DNA from: Bifidobacterium tibiigranuli | GTDB lineage: Bacteria > Actinomycetota > Actinomycetes > Actinomycetales > Bifidobacteriaceae | DNA length: 64,000 nt | Assembly: GCF_009371885.1 (NCBI RefSeq) | Contig: NZ_QLZA01000004.1 | Location: 124,001-188,000 of the forward strand | Reading direction: 5' to 3' | The notes under the pieces: model-generated | What the model was told of the DNA's origin: nothing | What the model saw: only the letters and a program-made list of their open reading frames with translations | Database searches by the model: none | In this document: one piece after another, positions 1 to 9,285 of the stretch | Layout: the number at the start of each line of letters is the position of its first letter | Numbering within the stretch: position 1 is the first letter of the stretch | Position numbers and translations under genes: made by a program

Positions 1-248
1 ATTCTCAATTATCTCTAAGTGTTTGGAACCCCCAGATATGTCTTAGTGAGAGTGCAGCTGACAGTTTCCCTTATTGGTTCCTCTCGTCTGGCCAGCGGTC
101 AGCTCCTGTATCATGTTGAATCTGCATGAAATCCCATAGCAGGCACGTATATGCTATACATGAATAGAACTATTTATGTGTACAATGGGTACATGAAATC
201 ATAAGTAATTCGTGTACAAACTCTTGGCTGCCGACGGAGGGAGATGCT

Positions 249-1604
249 ATGGCCTATATGCGGCGCAAGCTCGAAGATACGATTCGTCACTGGGCGCAGG
301 CAGGTGATGCGCACCCGCTGATTATTCGTGGTGCCCGAAGGACGGGAAAGACCTATCTTGTCGAGCATGTCGCCCAGGAGGTGTTCGGCGGCGATGTAGT
401 GAAACTCGATCTGCAGACTGACTTGGGCACCATCGAGAGAATATTCGACGTGCCCACCAACGATATCGATGCCATTGTCGGTCGCATCCGCGAATACACG
501 GGGAAGCGATGCGAGCCCGGTGCCACGCTCCTGTTCTTCGACGAGATTCAACTGAGCGACAAGGCGTTGAACTCGCTGCGGTTCTTCTCCGGCACCCCTT
601 GGCGCGTCATTGCAACCGGCAGCCTGCTCGGCGTCGCCGTGAGGAAGCGCCGGCTGCCGTTTCCTTCGGGAGTCAGGCAACTCGACCTTCATCCCATGGA
701 TTTCGAGGAATTCCTGTGGGCGGTGGATGAACGGCCGCTGTCCGACGCGATCCGCGAACATGCCGATCATCCCGCGTCCTTCCTCATGCACGACAAGGCG
801 CTTGATCTGTATCATCGCTATCTCGTCGTCGGAGGCATGCCCAAACCGGTGGACGTCTACCGTACTACGCAATCTTTCGAAATGGTGGCCCAGGAGCAGC
901 GGGAAATCAATGACACGTATGTCAATGACATGACCGATCCCGACAACGGCATCAGCGGGATATCGGCGAAACGCATCTGGGACAGCCTGCCCCGGCAGCT
1001 GCTGCGATCCAGCACGAAAAAGTTCAAGTACGCGGACATCATACGCGGTGGCCGCCGCGAACGCCTGCTCGAACCGTTGGAATGGCTTGAGGCCGCTGGC
1101 ATCATCAGCAGGAACGAGATGACCGGCGACACTGCGGCTCCGCTCTCCCCGTACTCCGACGAGGAAGGGAGCTTCTTCAAGGTGTACGTGGCGGACACCG
1201 GCATCATGTTTTCCAAATTCGACATCGATGCGACACTGCTCCTGCGCCGTGAAACCGCGCAGCTGCTCTCCTCCGATTTCCGTGGGGCGCTGGCTGAGAA
1301 CTATGTCATGCAGGCGCTCCGGGCGAACGGCATCAGCACCTTCTACTGGGCATCCACCGGCAAGGAGAAGGGCGAGCTGGACTTCGTGTTCCAGAACCGC
1401 GCCGCGCAAATCATCCCCGTCGAAGTCAAGTCGGCGCGCAACGTGACGGCGAAAAGCCTGCGAAGGTTCGTGCAGGCAGGGCATTCGGCTAAGGCCTACC
1501 GGCTGTCCGAGCGTGACTTCGGCGCGGATACGGTGGCAGGCACCGAAGTTCCGCTCATTAGTCTGCCGTTGTACGCCGCCTTCACCATTTCTGGCAACGC
1601 ATAG
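249..1604 (+). CDS. AAA family ATPase with C-terminal DUF4143 domain
   Basis: A 451-residue cytosolic protein of the AAA/DUF4143 family, which is common in bacteria and archaea but functionally unresolved. The Walker A loop lies at residues 28-35 (GARRTGKT) and Walker B (LLFFDEIQL) near residue 97. The C-terminal DUF4143 part carries a restriction-endonuclease-like motif, GELDF then IPVEVKSA, near residues 375-395; in this family it resembles a PD-(D/E)xK fold. The start is supported by a GGAGGGAG ribosome site just upstream. It is monocistronic, and the following 360 bases hold no convincing gene. Such genes are patchily distributed and often sit in variable regions. The family assignment is secure, but the biological role (defence, housekeeping or selfish) cannot be told from sequence. 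Confidence 0.9.
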   Translation: MAYMRRKLEDTIRHWAQAGDAHPLIIRGARRTGKTYLVEHVAQEVFGGDVVKLDLQTDLGTIERIFDVPTNDIDAIVGRIREYTGKRCEPGATLLFFDEIQLSDKALNSLRFFSGTPWRVIATGSLLGVAVRKRRLPFPSGVRQLDLHPMDFEEFLWAVDERPLSDAIREHADHPASFLMHDKALDLYHRYLVVGGMPKPVDVYRTTQSFEMVAQEQREINDTYVNDMTDPDNGISGISAKRIWDSLPRQLLRSSTKKFKYADIIRGGRRERLLEPLEWLEAAGIISRNEMTGDTAAPLSPYSDEEGSFFKVYVADTGIMFSKFDIDATLLLRRETAQLLSSDFRGALAENYVMQALRANGISTFYWASTGKEKGELDFVFQNRAAQIIPVEVKSARNVTAKSLRRFVQAGHSAKAYRLSERDFGADTVAGTEVPLISLPLYAAFTISGNA

Positions 1605-1964
1605 CCGACCACCTAGCAGGTAGAACGGTTTACTTTGCCGTTCAAAGAGGCATGGCGCAATGAAAGGCGCGGAAAAGAGGGAGAGCATATGCAAGAACTC
1701 GCGGACCAGGCGCGATCGGGTGAGATTGTGGTCAACGCACCCATACACTCGCCGAGGTGGCGTAGTCTGACAACGGGCTGACCGCCGCATAAATCGTTCA
1801 ACTGTAAGCTGTTGGTCACTTGCTCGATATGCCCCAAGGCGCTTATACGATTTTCTATAGCAGTGCAGCGCAGCTTGTGGGACCCGTCCCGCGACGCGGG
1901 CATCCCGGCATACGCAGTTTGCGCTGTGCAGGGATACCCGCAACCGCAATGCCATGCCACCGGC
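1605..1964. other. Intergenic stretch with a possible 30-codon ORF
   Basis: No convincing gene. A 30-codon frame at 1689-1781 (+) begins MQELADQARSGEIVV and is preceded by a good GAGGGAG site. It could be a tiny peptide or the leftover 5' end of a small antitoxin-like gene, but I do not recognise it. The rest lies between this and the stop of the convergent metal permease. A GC-rich palindrome (CCCGCG/CGCGGG) near 1890 is not followed by a T tract. Confidence 0.4.
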
Positions 1965-2756
1965 TCATTTCGCGCGGATCAACGATACGATCTTGGCGGC
2001 CGTGTACACGCAGGCGGAGCTCAGCGCGACGAAAAATCCGACCGGCATATCGGTGATGACGGACAAGGCTATCGACAGCCACATGCACAGCAGCGAGAAC
2101 GCGCAGGACAGGACGCCAGCACGCAATGGCCGCGAGCATAGCAGGCAGGCGGCGGCTGGCGGCGCTACGAGCAGGCTGAACAGCAGCATGGCACCGACGA
2201 CGGGCACGCTGGCTGTGGTGACGGCGGCGATGACCAAGGTGAACACGAATTCGATGACACCGTTGTGGATGCCGCGGGCTTCGGCGAGCTCCGGCATGAC
2301 CGAGCTGAGCAGCAGCGGCCGGGCGATAAGCGCCACGACGATGACGCCAAGAATGGCGAGCGCGGTCATAAGCACCAGATCGGAGTCCGCGACCGCGAGC
2401 ACCTGGCCGAAGAGCAGCGCATAGACCTGATTGGTGTAGTCGCCGCCGAGGCTGAGCAGGAACGCGCCGCCGGCGAGCAGGAAGATGAGCGTCAGCGCGA
2501 TGACGGTGTCCCGGCGCTGCTTCTTTCTGCCGAGCACGGAGATGCCGACCGCTGCGGCGAAGGCGGCAAGGCCCATGCCGACCACCGAGCTGACTCCGAG
2601 ATATACGGCTGCGGCGGCACCGGCGAACGAGCCGTGCGGTATCGCATGCGCGAGGAATGAGTCGCCACGCAGCACGACGAAGACGCCGATGATGCCGGCG
2701 CTCAGCGCCACGACGGTGCCGGCGATCCAGGTATTGGTGAGATACGCGTCAAACAT
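1965..2756 (-). CDS. Metal ABC transporter permease, second of two (ABC-3 family)
   Basis: A 263-residue inner-membrane permease of the ABC-3 (ZnuB/MntB) family with about eight hydrophobic segments. It has the family feature of an N-terminal GDSFLAHAIPHGSFAGAAAA helix followed by a long run of hydrophobic helices. It is the last gene of the minus-strand operon binding protein - ATPase - permease - permease, and its start overlaps the end of the preceding permease by 8 bases, so the two are translationally coupled. Two different permease genes suggest a heterodimeric channel. Substrate is probably zinc, judged from the Zur-like box ahead of the operon; manganese cannot be excluded from the permease alone. 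Confidence 0.9.
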   Translation of the reverse strand: MFDAYLTNTWIAGTVVALSAGIIGVFVVLRGDSFLAHAIPHGSFAGAAAAVYLGVSSVVGMGLAAFAAAVGISVLGRKKQRRDTVIALTLIFLLAGGAFLLSLGGDYTNQVYALLFGQVLAVADSDLVLMTALAILGVIVVALIARPLLLSSVMPELAEARGIHNGVIEFVFTLVIAAVTTASVPVVGAMLLFSLLVAPPAAACLLCSRPLRAGVLSCAFSLLCMWLSIALSVITDMPVGFFVALSSACVYTAAKIVSLIRAK

Positions 2757-3750
2757 TCGCGCTCGCCGCCTTCCGGCTAATAAGACCGAGGCTGCGGCTA
2801 TGACTACGCCTGCTTGTGCCGCGCAGCCAGCTCACCAGCCGCGACAGCAGGTAGCACATCGTGACTAGCGCGACGATGCAGAAGCTCACCGACCACGAGT
2901 GTCCGTGCATCCACGAATAGCTTTCGTATGAGATCACGATGCCGCCCCATACGCAGAACAGGCCAATGCCGCAGGCGGCGAACATTGCGTTCCGCACGCG
3001 CTTGGCCAGCATCAGCCCGCAGGATGCGGGGCCGATCAGCAATGCTGTGGACAGCACGGCACCGACGGAGATGGAGCTCAGGGCGACGCTTAGGGCCAGC
3101 ACGACCATGAATGCGGCGTTGGTTGCACCGGTCGAGACGCCGCGCGCATGCGCCAGCTGCGGTGCGACGGTAGAGAACAGCGCCGGACGCCAGATAATCG
3201 TCAGCATCAGCAGACATAGCACCGACAGCGCGATGACTATGGGCACGACGCTCGGGCTGATGGCGAACAGCGAGCCGAAAAGCACATTGACCGAAGCGCT
3301 CCCGCCTTGCGGGCGCATGGTCGACAGGCTTAGGAACAGCGAGGTGAGGCCCATACCAGTGGCGAGAATGATGCCGGTGGACACGTCGCGCCCGCGTAGG
3401 CGCTCGACGCCGATGGCATGCATGCCCAGCGCCGCGATGATGCTCGCCACCACGAATCCCCACAGTTGATTGACTCCCAGCAGAAACGCTGCGGAGCCGC
3501 CCACCGAGGCGAGGTCGGTCAGCGAATGCCCGGCGAAGGACTGCCCGCGCAGGACCGTCAGCACGCCGACCAGCGCGGTCGCGATCACTACGACGGAGCC
3601 GACGATCAGCGCCGTACGCACCTCCGGCACAGCCCAGAGCGCGTTGAATCCGCTTACGGGCAGTGTGGATGACGACGTATTTGGCGCTGCTGACACGGAC
3701 TGTGCGAGTGCGAACGGCAAGACGCTAGCGGCGGTCATCGTGCGAACCAT
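2749..3750 (-). CDS. Metal ABC transporter permease, first of two (ABC-3 family)
   Basis: An inner-membrane permease of the ABC-3 family, about 333 residues from the chosen start. The frame stays open to 3897, but the upstream 49 residues are Arg-rich, low in complexity and overlap the ATPase gene, so I start at 3750, where an AGGAAG lies just upstream; an ATG at 3738 is equally possible. The N-terminal hydrophobic stretch ending in AQSVSAAP looks like an extra membrane helix or signal-like segment. The family motif GQSFAGHSLTDLASVGGSAA follows. It partners the second permease (8-base overlap) and the upstream ATPase (about 26-base overlap). Likely role: half of the zinc-conducting channel. 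Confidence 0.85.
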   Translation of the reverse strand: MVRTMTAASVLPFALAQSVSAAPNTSSSTLPVSGFNALWAVPEVRTALIVGSVVVIATALVGVLTVLRGQSFAGHSLTDLASVGGSAAFLLGVNQLWGFVVASIIAALGMHAIGVERLRGRDVSTGIILATGMGLTSLFLSLSTMRPQGGSASVNVLFGSLFAISPSVVPIVIALSVLCLLMLTIIWRPALFSTVAPQLAHARGVSTGATNAAFMVVLALSVALSSISVGAVLSTALLIGPASCGLMLAKRVRNAMFAACGIGLFCVWGGIVISYESYSWMHGHSWSVSFCIVALVTMCYLLSRLVSWLRGTSRRSHSRSLGLISRKAASANV

Positions 3751-4702
3751 CTTCCTGCGGTGATTGCGGCGCCTGCGGTAGCTGCGATGCCTGCGATATG
3801 TTCGGCCTCTGAGCATCAGCGATGCGCCCGGTCTCGTTTTCGTATTCAGCGCGTCCAGTGCCTTCAATGCCCTCAGCGTCTTCAGCATCCTCAGCATTGT
3901 CAGGATGATGCCCCGGCTCGCTGCCTTCGTCGGCCAGCACCACGATGCGGCCCTGCGTGCGCAGCACGGTTATGGGGTGCTGATACAGCTCGCTGAGCAC
4001 ATCGGTGCGCACGACCTCGTCGGTGCGGCCGACCGCCGAACGGCCCTGCGCGAGGTAGACCACGCGATCCAAGACACCCAGCAAAGGGTTGATATCATGC
4101 GCGGAAAGAATGATGCCGATGCCCTTGGTGCTGCGAATATGATCAAGCAGGGCTACGATATCGGCGCTGTTGGCCGGGTCGAGATTCGCCAGCGGCTCGT
4201 CGAGCAGCAGCAGGGCCGGGTCGGCGACGATGGCTGCGGCGATCATGATGCGTTGCTGCTGGCCGCCGGAAAGCCTGCCTACGGGGCGGTCGGCGTATTC
4301 CAGCGCGCCGACGCCTTTGAGGGCGGTATTGACACGTTCCCAGAAGTGCTTTCCTCGCAGGGAAATGCCGAATTTCTGCCCGTCAAGCCCGAGCGCCACG
4401 AAGTCCTTGGCCAGCAGCGGCAGGTCGGGGTCGAGCTCGATTTTCTGCGGCACATAGCCGATGACGCCTGTCTGCAGCCGTTTGCGGCCGAGCACGGTGA
4501 CGTTGCCTTCGAGCGGCGTGATATCGCCGAGGATGGTTTTGAGCAGCGTGGTCTTGCCTGCGCCGTTTGAGCCGATAAGCCCTACGAACTCGCCCCGGCC
4601 CACGGTTAAGTCAATGCCGTCGAGAATGCTCCGGCCCCCGAGGTTTACTCGGAGGCCGGAGACGTTCAACAACGGGCGATTGGTATCGTCAGTTGGCTTC
4701 AT
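3725..4702 (-). CDS. Metal ABC transporter ATP-binding protein
   Basis: A 325-residue ATPase that powers the metal importer from the cytoplasmic side. Walker A (GSNGAGKTT), signature (LSGGQQQR) and Walker B (LLLLDEP) are intact, with the H-loop in LSAHDIN. The family core is about 240 residues. The last 70 or so form a low-complexity acidic and Gln/Pro-rich tail (for example NAEDAEDAEG and SQLPQAPQSPQ) encoded by short near-repeats at 3780-3900. This tail is absent from typical ZnuC proteins and overlaps the start of the next gene. It begins 6 bases after the binding-protein stop, so it is in the same operon. Zinc specificity is inferred from context. Confidence 0.93.
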   Translation of the reverse strand: MKPTDDTNRPLLNVSGLRVNLGGRSILDGIDLTVGRGEFVGLIGSNGAGKTTLLKTILGDITPLEGNVTVLGRKRLQTGVIGYVPQKIELDPDLPLLAKDFVALGLDGQKFGISLRGKHFWERVNTALKGVGALEYADRPVGRLSGGQQQRIMIAAAIVADPALLLLDEPLANLDPANSADIVALLDHIRSTKGIGIILSAHDINPLLGVLDRVVYLAQGRSAVGRTDEVVRTDVLSELYQHPITVLRTQGRIVVLADEGSEPGHHPDNAEDAEDAEGIEGTGRAEYENETGRIADAQRPNISQASQLPQAPQSPQEDGSHDDRR

Positions 4703-4708
4703 AGATGT

Positions 4709-5650
4709 TTATTCTAGCGTTTCAGTCGACGTATTGTTGGCGGCGGCCTGCGTGAGCGCGTTGAGCTCTGCCAGCATCCAGTCGACGTAGTGCATCTTGG
4801 TCGGCATGGTTTCGTACGCGCCGACGATCGGGATGCCATTGGCCTTGGCCGCAGCCAGATACTTCTTGGTCAGGTCGGAGACGACCTGCTGGTTGTAGAC
4901 GAAGGCGGTGACCTGCTTGTCGTTGAACAGCTGCATCTGGGTGGCGGAATCCTGCGCCGAGGGGTCCTGGTCGTTCATGATATCGGCCTGCAGGCTCCAC
5001 GGGGTCTTGATGTCCACCTTGGCGTTGTCGAGCAGGTAGTTGGCCACGGGCTCGGTTGCCGCGACGGAGACGTTCGGGTACTTGTTCTTGAAGGTGTCAA
5101 GCGCCGTCCAGTACTTCTGCACGGAGGTGTCGAAGGACTGGAGGTTGCTCGCGTAGTCCTTGGCATGCGAAGGATCAAGGCGCGTGAGGGTGGCTGCGAG
5201 GGTGGAGGCCACGGCGGGCATCGTCTCGGGCTTGTACCACAGGTGCGGGTTCTTGGTGTCGTCGGGAAGGCCGAGCACCTGCTGCGCGCTGATAACGGTG
5301 CGGTCGGAGCTGGAATGGCTCTTGAGCATCTTGGCGAGCCAGTCGTCGTAGCCGACGCCGTTAGCGATGACGATCTTGGCGTTGGCGATCTGCTTAGCGT
5401 CCGAAGGCTTGGCTTCGAAGTCGTGCGGATCGGCGTTCGGATCGCTGATGATCGAGGTCACCGAGACGTGCGAGCCGCCAATGGACTGCGCCACGTCGCC
5501 GTACTCGTTCTCGGCCGCCAGAATCTCGATCTTGCCGTTCGAGTCGGTTGCTCCTGAATTCGAGTTCGATGCGCCGCATCCTCCGGCGAGCGCCATCGCC
5601 GCCACCAGCACTGCACCTACCGCAGCCCTTGCCACATGTTTCATCTGCAT
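4709..5650 (-). CDS. Metal-binding lipoprotein of the ABC importer (family 9, ZnuA-like)
   Basis: An extracellular solute-binding lipoprotein, about 313 residues from the chosen start at 5650 (5644 is also possible), preceded by AGGA. The signal peptide ends in a lipobox with Cys25 (ALAGGC). Family-9 (cluster A-I) metal ligands are visible: the His of DPHDFEAKPSDA and the His of NPHLWYKPE, plus later acidic residues. There is no His-rich loop of the kind seen in many zinc-specific ZnuA proteins, so manganese remains an alternative. It is the first gene of the four-gene operon. A 19-bp Zur-like palindrome lies about 80 bases upstream, which argues for zinc and for repression when zinc is plentiful. 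Confidence 0.92.
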   Translation of the reverse strand: MQMKHVARAAVGAVLVAAMALAGGCGASNSNSGATDSNGKIEILAAENEYGDVAQSIGGSHVSVTSIISDPNADPHDFEAKPSDAKQIANAKIVIANGVGYDDWLAKMLKSHSSSDRTVISAQQVLGLPDDTKNPHLWYKPETMPAVASTLAATLTRLDPSHAKDYASNLQSFDTSVQKYWTALDTFKNKYPNVSVAATEPVANYLLDNAKVDIKTPWSLQADIMNDQDPSAQDSATQMQLFNDKQVTAFVYNQQVVSDLTKKYLAAAKANGIPIVGAYETMPTKMHYVDWMLAELNALTQAAANNTSTETLE

Positions 5651-5729
5651 GAGTGACTCATTCCTTTCATGGCCGCTGCTTGGACCCGTATCGGTATTGT
5701 CATGGGTCACGCGCGCGGCATTCATATGT

Positions 5730-5748
5730 AATGAAAACGGTTATCATT
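5730..5748. promoter_or_regulatory. Zur-like operator upstream of the metal importer
   Basis: A 19-bp near-perfect palindrome, AATGAAAACGGTTATCATT: arms of 9 bases with one mismatch around a central G. This resembles the AT-rich TGAxAAnnnTTxTCA pattern of actinobacterial Zur boxes. It lies about 80 bases upstream of the binding-protein start and about 460 upstream of the divergent lipoprotein operon, so it most probably controls the metal importer. Recognition is by pattern only. Confidence 0.65.
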
Positions 5749-6211
5749 GTAACGGGTATGGGGTACAGCGGGGCGACGCAAGGGGATTGGGGCGCGTTGC
5801 GTATGGTGTTGGCGGCGGTTCTTGCGGCACTTAGCAGCCGCGGCATTATTCGTACTTGCGGTGGTTGGACAGGCGAGCGGAGGTTTGGCGCTCGCGTATG
5901 TGAGCGCGAATATCGAGGTGTGTCTGGCCGGCTGCGATAATGTCGATTCTCGTCGTAAAACGGCTGCATGAACGACGCCGGAATTTTTCCCTGAGTTCAT
6001 CTTGGGGACGGCATCGATTCACTCTGCCCTGCAATGATGCATATTAGGCCTTTCTGCTGTGGTTTGACAGACTGGTCTGCCGTCCGGCCCGTTTCGAGCC
6101 GGAGTATGCATGGGTTTCCGACTCCCTGTTCGTAAGGCATGTCCTGAAACATGGGGTTTTCGGCGCGTGCTGTATTCGCAGATGCGTCTGAGCGAGAAAA
6201 GGAATGAACCA
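5749..6211. other. Intergenic region between two divergent importer operons
   Basis: About 460 bases separating the metal importer (-) from the phosphodiester-type importer (+). I see no convincing gene. It should carry the plus-strand promoter of the five-gene operon. The ribosome site AAAAGGAATG just before 6212 fixes that operon's first start. Confidence 0.5.
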
Positions 6212-7372
6212 ATGAAGATGAGACATGTGCTGGGAGCTGTGGTTGGCGTCGTATCCATGGGCCTGATGGTTGCGGCCTGCGGCCCGACGTCCAGCGGCGG
6301 CGCATCCTCGCAGTCATCGCAGAAGGGCACGGTCACCGTGTTCATATCCGGTGATACAAATGTTCAGGATCTATGGGAGAAGGGTCTCATCCCCGCCTTC
6401 AACAAGCAGTATCCGAATATCTCCGTGAAAACGGAAATCGATCTGCACGGCGAGCATGACCAGCAGACCGTCGCGAAGCTGGCCACATCGACCAAGGCCG
6501 GCGATGACCCCGGATATCAGCTCGTCGACGCAGGGTGGGTGACCGGCCAAGCCGCCAAAGCCAATCTGCTTGACAAGGTCTCCACGTCTGATATCTCGAA
6601 TCTCGCGGATGTTCCCGCTGACACGGTCAGCATGGGGCAAGGCGTGGGCATTCCCTACCGGGCGTCGTCGGTGCTCCTGGCCTACGATTCAACGAAGGTC
6701 AAGAATCCTCCCAAGACCTTGGCCGCCTTGCTGCAATGGATTGTCGACAATCCTGGGCAGTTCGCCTACAACTCCCCGTCCACGGGTGGCTCCGGCGGCG
6801 CATTCGTCAACACGGTTCTGGACAGCCACTTGACCAAAGGCCAGCAGGACGTGCTGCGGCTGAAGAAGGATGCCTCTGCTGAGGCGGCCTGGAAGGAAGG
6901 CTTCGCCAAGCTCGCCTCGCTCAATCCTTATGTGTATCAGAAGGGTGTCTACCCGAATGGCAACAATCAGGTCCTTTCGCTCTTGGGGCAGGGGTCTATC
7001 GAAATGGCCCCGGTGTGGTCGGACCAGTTCATCACGGCCCAGAAAACCGGGACCATTCCCGACACTGTCAAGTATGCGCAGATATCTGGCCCCTCCTTCA
7101 CCGGCAGCGCATCCTATCTCGGCATTCCCAAGACGGCAAGCAGCAAAAAGAACGTCCACACGCTGGTGAACTTCGTGCTGAGCACTCAAGGTCAGAAAGT
7201 CATTGCGGACGAGGTCTCCGGATACCCCGTCATCTCGCTGGACAAGATGGACAAATCGGTGGCCGAGAAGTTCAAGGATGCAGATATCTCCGCGTTGCGC
7301 GCAGGATATTATTCCGAGGTCAGCTCCGATATGAATGACCAATGGGATCAGCTGGTCCCCGGCCGGCAATGA
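6212..7372 (+). CDS. ABC transporter solute-binding lipoprotein (glycerophosphodiester-operon)
   Basis: A secreted lipoprotein of about 386 residues with a signal peptide ending in VAAC (Cys23 of the chosen start). The start at 6212 has a good AAAGGA site; the frame extends 34 codons further upstream without one. The body reads like the extracellular solute-binding family that includes YnjB-type and spermidine/iron-like binding proteins: TVTVFISGDTNVQDLWEKG, then VGIPYRASSVLLAYD, then WIVDNPGQFAYNSPSTGGSG. It is first in an operon with two permeases, an ATPase and a fused phosphodiesterase-phosphatase. From that context I infer that it binds a glycerophosphodiester such as glycerophosphoinositol. 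The ligand is not readable from the sequence itself. Confidence 0.9.
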   Translation: MKMRHVLGAVVGVVSMGLMVAACGPTSSGGASSQSSQKGTVTVFISGDTNVQDLWEKGLIPAFNKQYPNISVKTEIDLHGEHDQQTVAKLATSTKAGDDPGYQLVDAGWVTGQAAKANLLDKVSTSDISNLADVPADTVSMGQGVGIPYRASSVLLAYDSTKVKNPPKTLAALLQWIVDNPGQFAYNSPSTGGSGGAFVNTVLDSHLTKGQQDVLRLKKDASAEAAWKEGFAKLASLNPYVYQKGVYPNGNNQVLSLLGQGSIEMAPVWSDQFITAQKTGTIPDTVKYAQISGPSFTGSASYLGIPKTASSKKNVHTLVNFVLSTQGQKVIADEVSGYPVISLDKMDKSVAEKFKDADISALRAGYYSEVSSDMNDQWDQLVPGRQ

Positions 7373-8382
7373 GCGAACGGCAAACGCGTAATCGACCGCG
7401 GGGCACTCTTGTGGGCGGCAAGGAACCGGACGATAAGATGGGCGCTGTGGAGGAGGAGCCGTGCGCTGAAGCGGCCAGAGGCTATGAGCGGCGTGAGGCT
7501 CGCCGCCACGGCTTCATCGGATTCCTGATGTCGCTTCCGCCGATGATCGTGCTGGTGCTGTTCGTCGGAGTTCCCGTCGTTCTCGCCATCCTGTTCAGTT
7601 TTGGCTACACCGGCGGACTCAATCAGGTTGCTGCACAGGTCGGCATGGATGTGCGCCATGGCTCGCCGTTCACCGTCGCGGCGTATAAGGACATTCTCGA
7701 AGATCCTCGTTTTCTGCGCGATCTGATCGTCACATTGATCGTCACCGTCGTCGGAACCGCCGCAGTAGTCGTGATTACGACCGCCATAGCCTTGTATATG
7801 CGAATGTCGCGGTCCAAGGCGGGCTCTCTGCTCGCAGGTCTGGCGGTGGTCCCGTTGTTCATCCCCGTGGTCATCGCCTCTTGGGCGAATCTCATCTTCT
7901 ATCAGTCCAACGGATTTCTGCGTTCCCTTTTCGCGCAATTCGGGCTGCAGGCGCCGGTCTGGGGCTTCACTACCGTTGGCGTGATCATCGCGTCCGTATG
8001 GGTCAATCTTCCCTTCGCGATGCTGATGACGATTTCAGGAGTCCAATCGGTGCCTGAGGATTTCATCGACTGCGCCAGAGACGCAGGAGCTTCGAACCTC
8101 CGAATCATCGGGGAGATCCTGCTGCCCCTGGCCAAGGTCCCGATCCTGATTGCCGCGACATTCACCGCCATCGGAATACTAGGGCAATTCACCGTGCCAT
8201 ATTTCACCGGTCCGAATGCGCCGACCATGCTCGGCGTGGATATCTCGAAGTACTATCAGGCGTTCAACCGACCGCAGCAGTCGGTTGTCATCGCGGTCAT
8301 CATGTTCCTGTTCGGCATCGGCATCGCAGTGGCGTATATCCGTACTTCGGCGCATGACGGCGCCGAACCGCGCAAGGAGTAG
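7369..8382 (+). CDS. ABC transporter permease 1 (glycerophosphodiester-operon)
   Basis: A 337-residue inner-membrane permease of the binding-protein-dependent type. The start at 7369 gives an ATGA overlap with the upstream stop, so translation is coupled. After a charged N-terminal tail of about 45 residues, six or so hydrophobic helices follow. The cytoplasmic EAA loop is clear: PEDFIDCARDAGASNLRIIG then ILLP. It pairs with the next gene to form a heterodimeric channel. Sequence style is that of the PotB/ThiP/phosphonate group rather than of classic sugar UgpA, which fits the YnjB-like binding protein. Confidence 0.92.
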   Translation: MSERQTRNRPRGTLVGGKEPDDKMGAVEEEPCAEAARGYERREARRHGFIGFLMSLPPMIVLVLFVGVPVVLAILFSFGYTGGLNQVAAQVGMDVRHGSPFTVAAYKDILEDPRFLRDLIVTLIVTVVGTAAVVVITTAIALYMRMSRSKAGSLLAGLAVVPLFIPVVIASWANLIFYQSNGFLRSLFAQFGLQAPVWGFTTVGVIIASVWVNLPFAMLMTISGVQSVPEDFIDCARDAGASNLRIIGEILLPLAKVPILIAATFTAIGILGQFTVPYFTGPNAPTMLGVDISKYYQAFNRPQQSVVIAVIMFLFGIGIAVAYIRTSAHDGAEPRKE

Positions 8383-8385
8383 CAT

Positions 8386-9207
8386 ATGCCATCAGCAATC
8401 AGAGTCGGCGCGAAGGCCGTGTGCACGTGGCTCCTCGTCGCCATCGCGGTGGTTTTCATTCTCGGGCCGTTCCTGTGGCTTGTCGCCCATGCCTTCGTCA
8501 CCTCGTGGACTTATCCGCGGCTATGGCCAGACGGTTTCACACTGCATTGGTGGTCGGTCGTGTTTTCGGACAGCCAGCTGCAAGCTTCGATCGGCAACTC
8601 GCTGTTCTTCGCCCCGGTCACTGTGGCGCTGTCATCACTGGTCTGCCTTCCTGCGGCATATGCATTCTCCAGATTCAATTTCCCTGGCAGACGCATATTC
8701 CAGGTGAGCCTGCTGGCGGTCAATGCGTTTCCGAAGATGGGACTGTATGTCGCAATGGCGGCCATATTCTACGGCCTGCACCTGATGGAGAGCATCAGCG
8801 GCATCCTCATCATTCATTTGATCAGCACGCTGGTCAATATGACATGGATTCCGGCAGCGGCATTCTCCAGCGTGCCGAAAGCCTTGGAAGAAGCGGCCGC
8901 CGACGCTGGAGCGGGTAAATTGCGGGTATTCTGCTCAGTGACTTTACCAATAGCCGCCCCCGGCATCCTGGTCGCTATGGTCATGTCGTTTCTGGCTTCC
9001 TTCGATGAATCCCAGGGCACGTATCTCGTGGGTGCGCCGAAATACATGACCATGCCCACGCAGATGTATTCGATGGTATTGAATTACCCCGAGCAGGTGT
9101 CGGCAGTCTTCGCGCTGATACTTGCCGTCCCTTCCGTCGTGCTGCTGCTGGTATGCAGAAAATACATAATGGGCGGGCGACTGGCTGAAGGATTCCAGAT
9201 TCGCTGA
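8386..9207 (+). CDS. ABC transporter permease 2 (glycerophosphodiester-operon)
   Basis: A 273-residue inner-membrane permease starting 3 bases after the previous stop. It has six predicted helices and the EAA loop PKALEEAAADAGAGKLRVFC followed by TLP, which docks on the ATPase. It is the second half of the channel. The SFDESQGTYLVG segment after the EAA loop is typical of PotC/PhnV-like permeases. No unusual features. It belongs to the same transcript as its neighbours. Confidence 0.92.
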   Translation: MPSAIRVGAKAVCTWLLVAIAVVFILGPFLWLVAHAFVTSWTYPRLWPDGFTLHWWSVVFSDSQLQASIGNSLFFAPVTVALSSLVCLPAAYAFSRFNFPGRRIFQVSLLAVNAFPKMGLYVAMAAIFYGLHLMESISGILIIHLISTLVNMTWIPAAAFSSVPKALEEAAADAGAGKLRVFCSVTLPIAAPGILVAMVMSFLASFDESQGTYLVGAPKYMTMPTQMYSMVLNYPEQVSAVFALILAVPSVVLLLVCRKYIMGGRLAEGFQIR

Positions 9208-9285
9208 CGACGACTACTGGATATTACGGATATTACGGTGTCGACGCAGGCATGCGGTTCGTGCGTCGGCGGGAAAGGTGCAAGT

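Noticed and set aside
174..1955. A 593-codon open frame on the minus strand opposite the AAA/DUF4143 gene.
   Set aside because: It has no recognisable domain and is antisense to a gene with clear motifs; GC-rich DNA keeps the complementary frame open.
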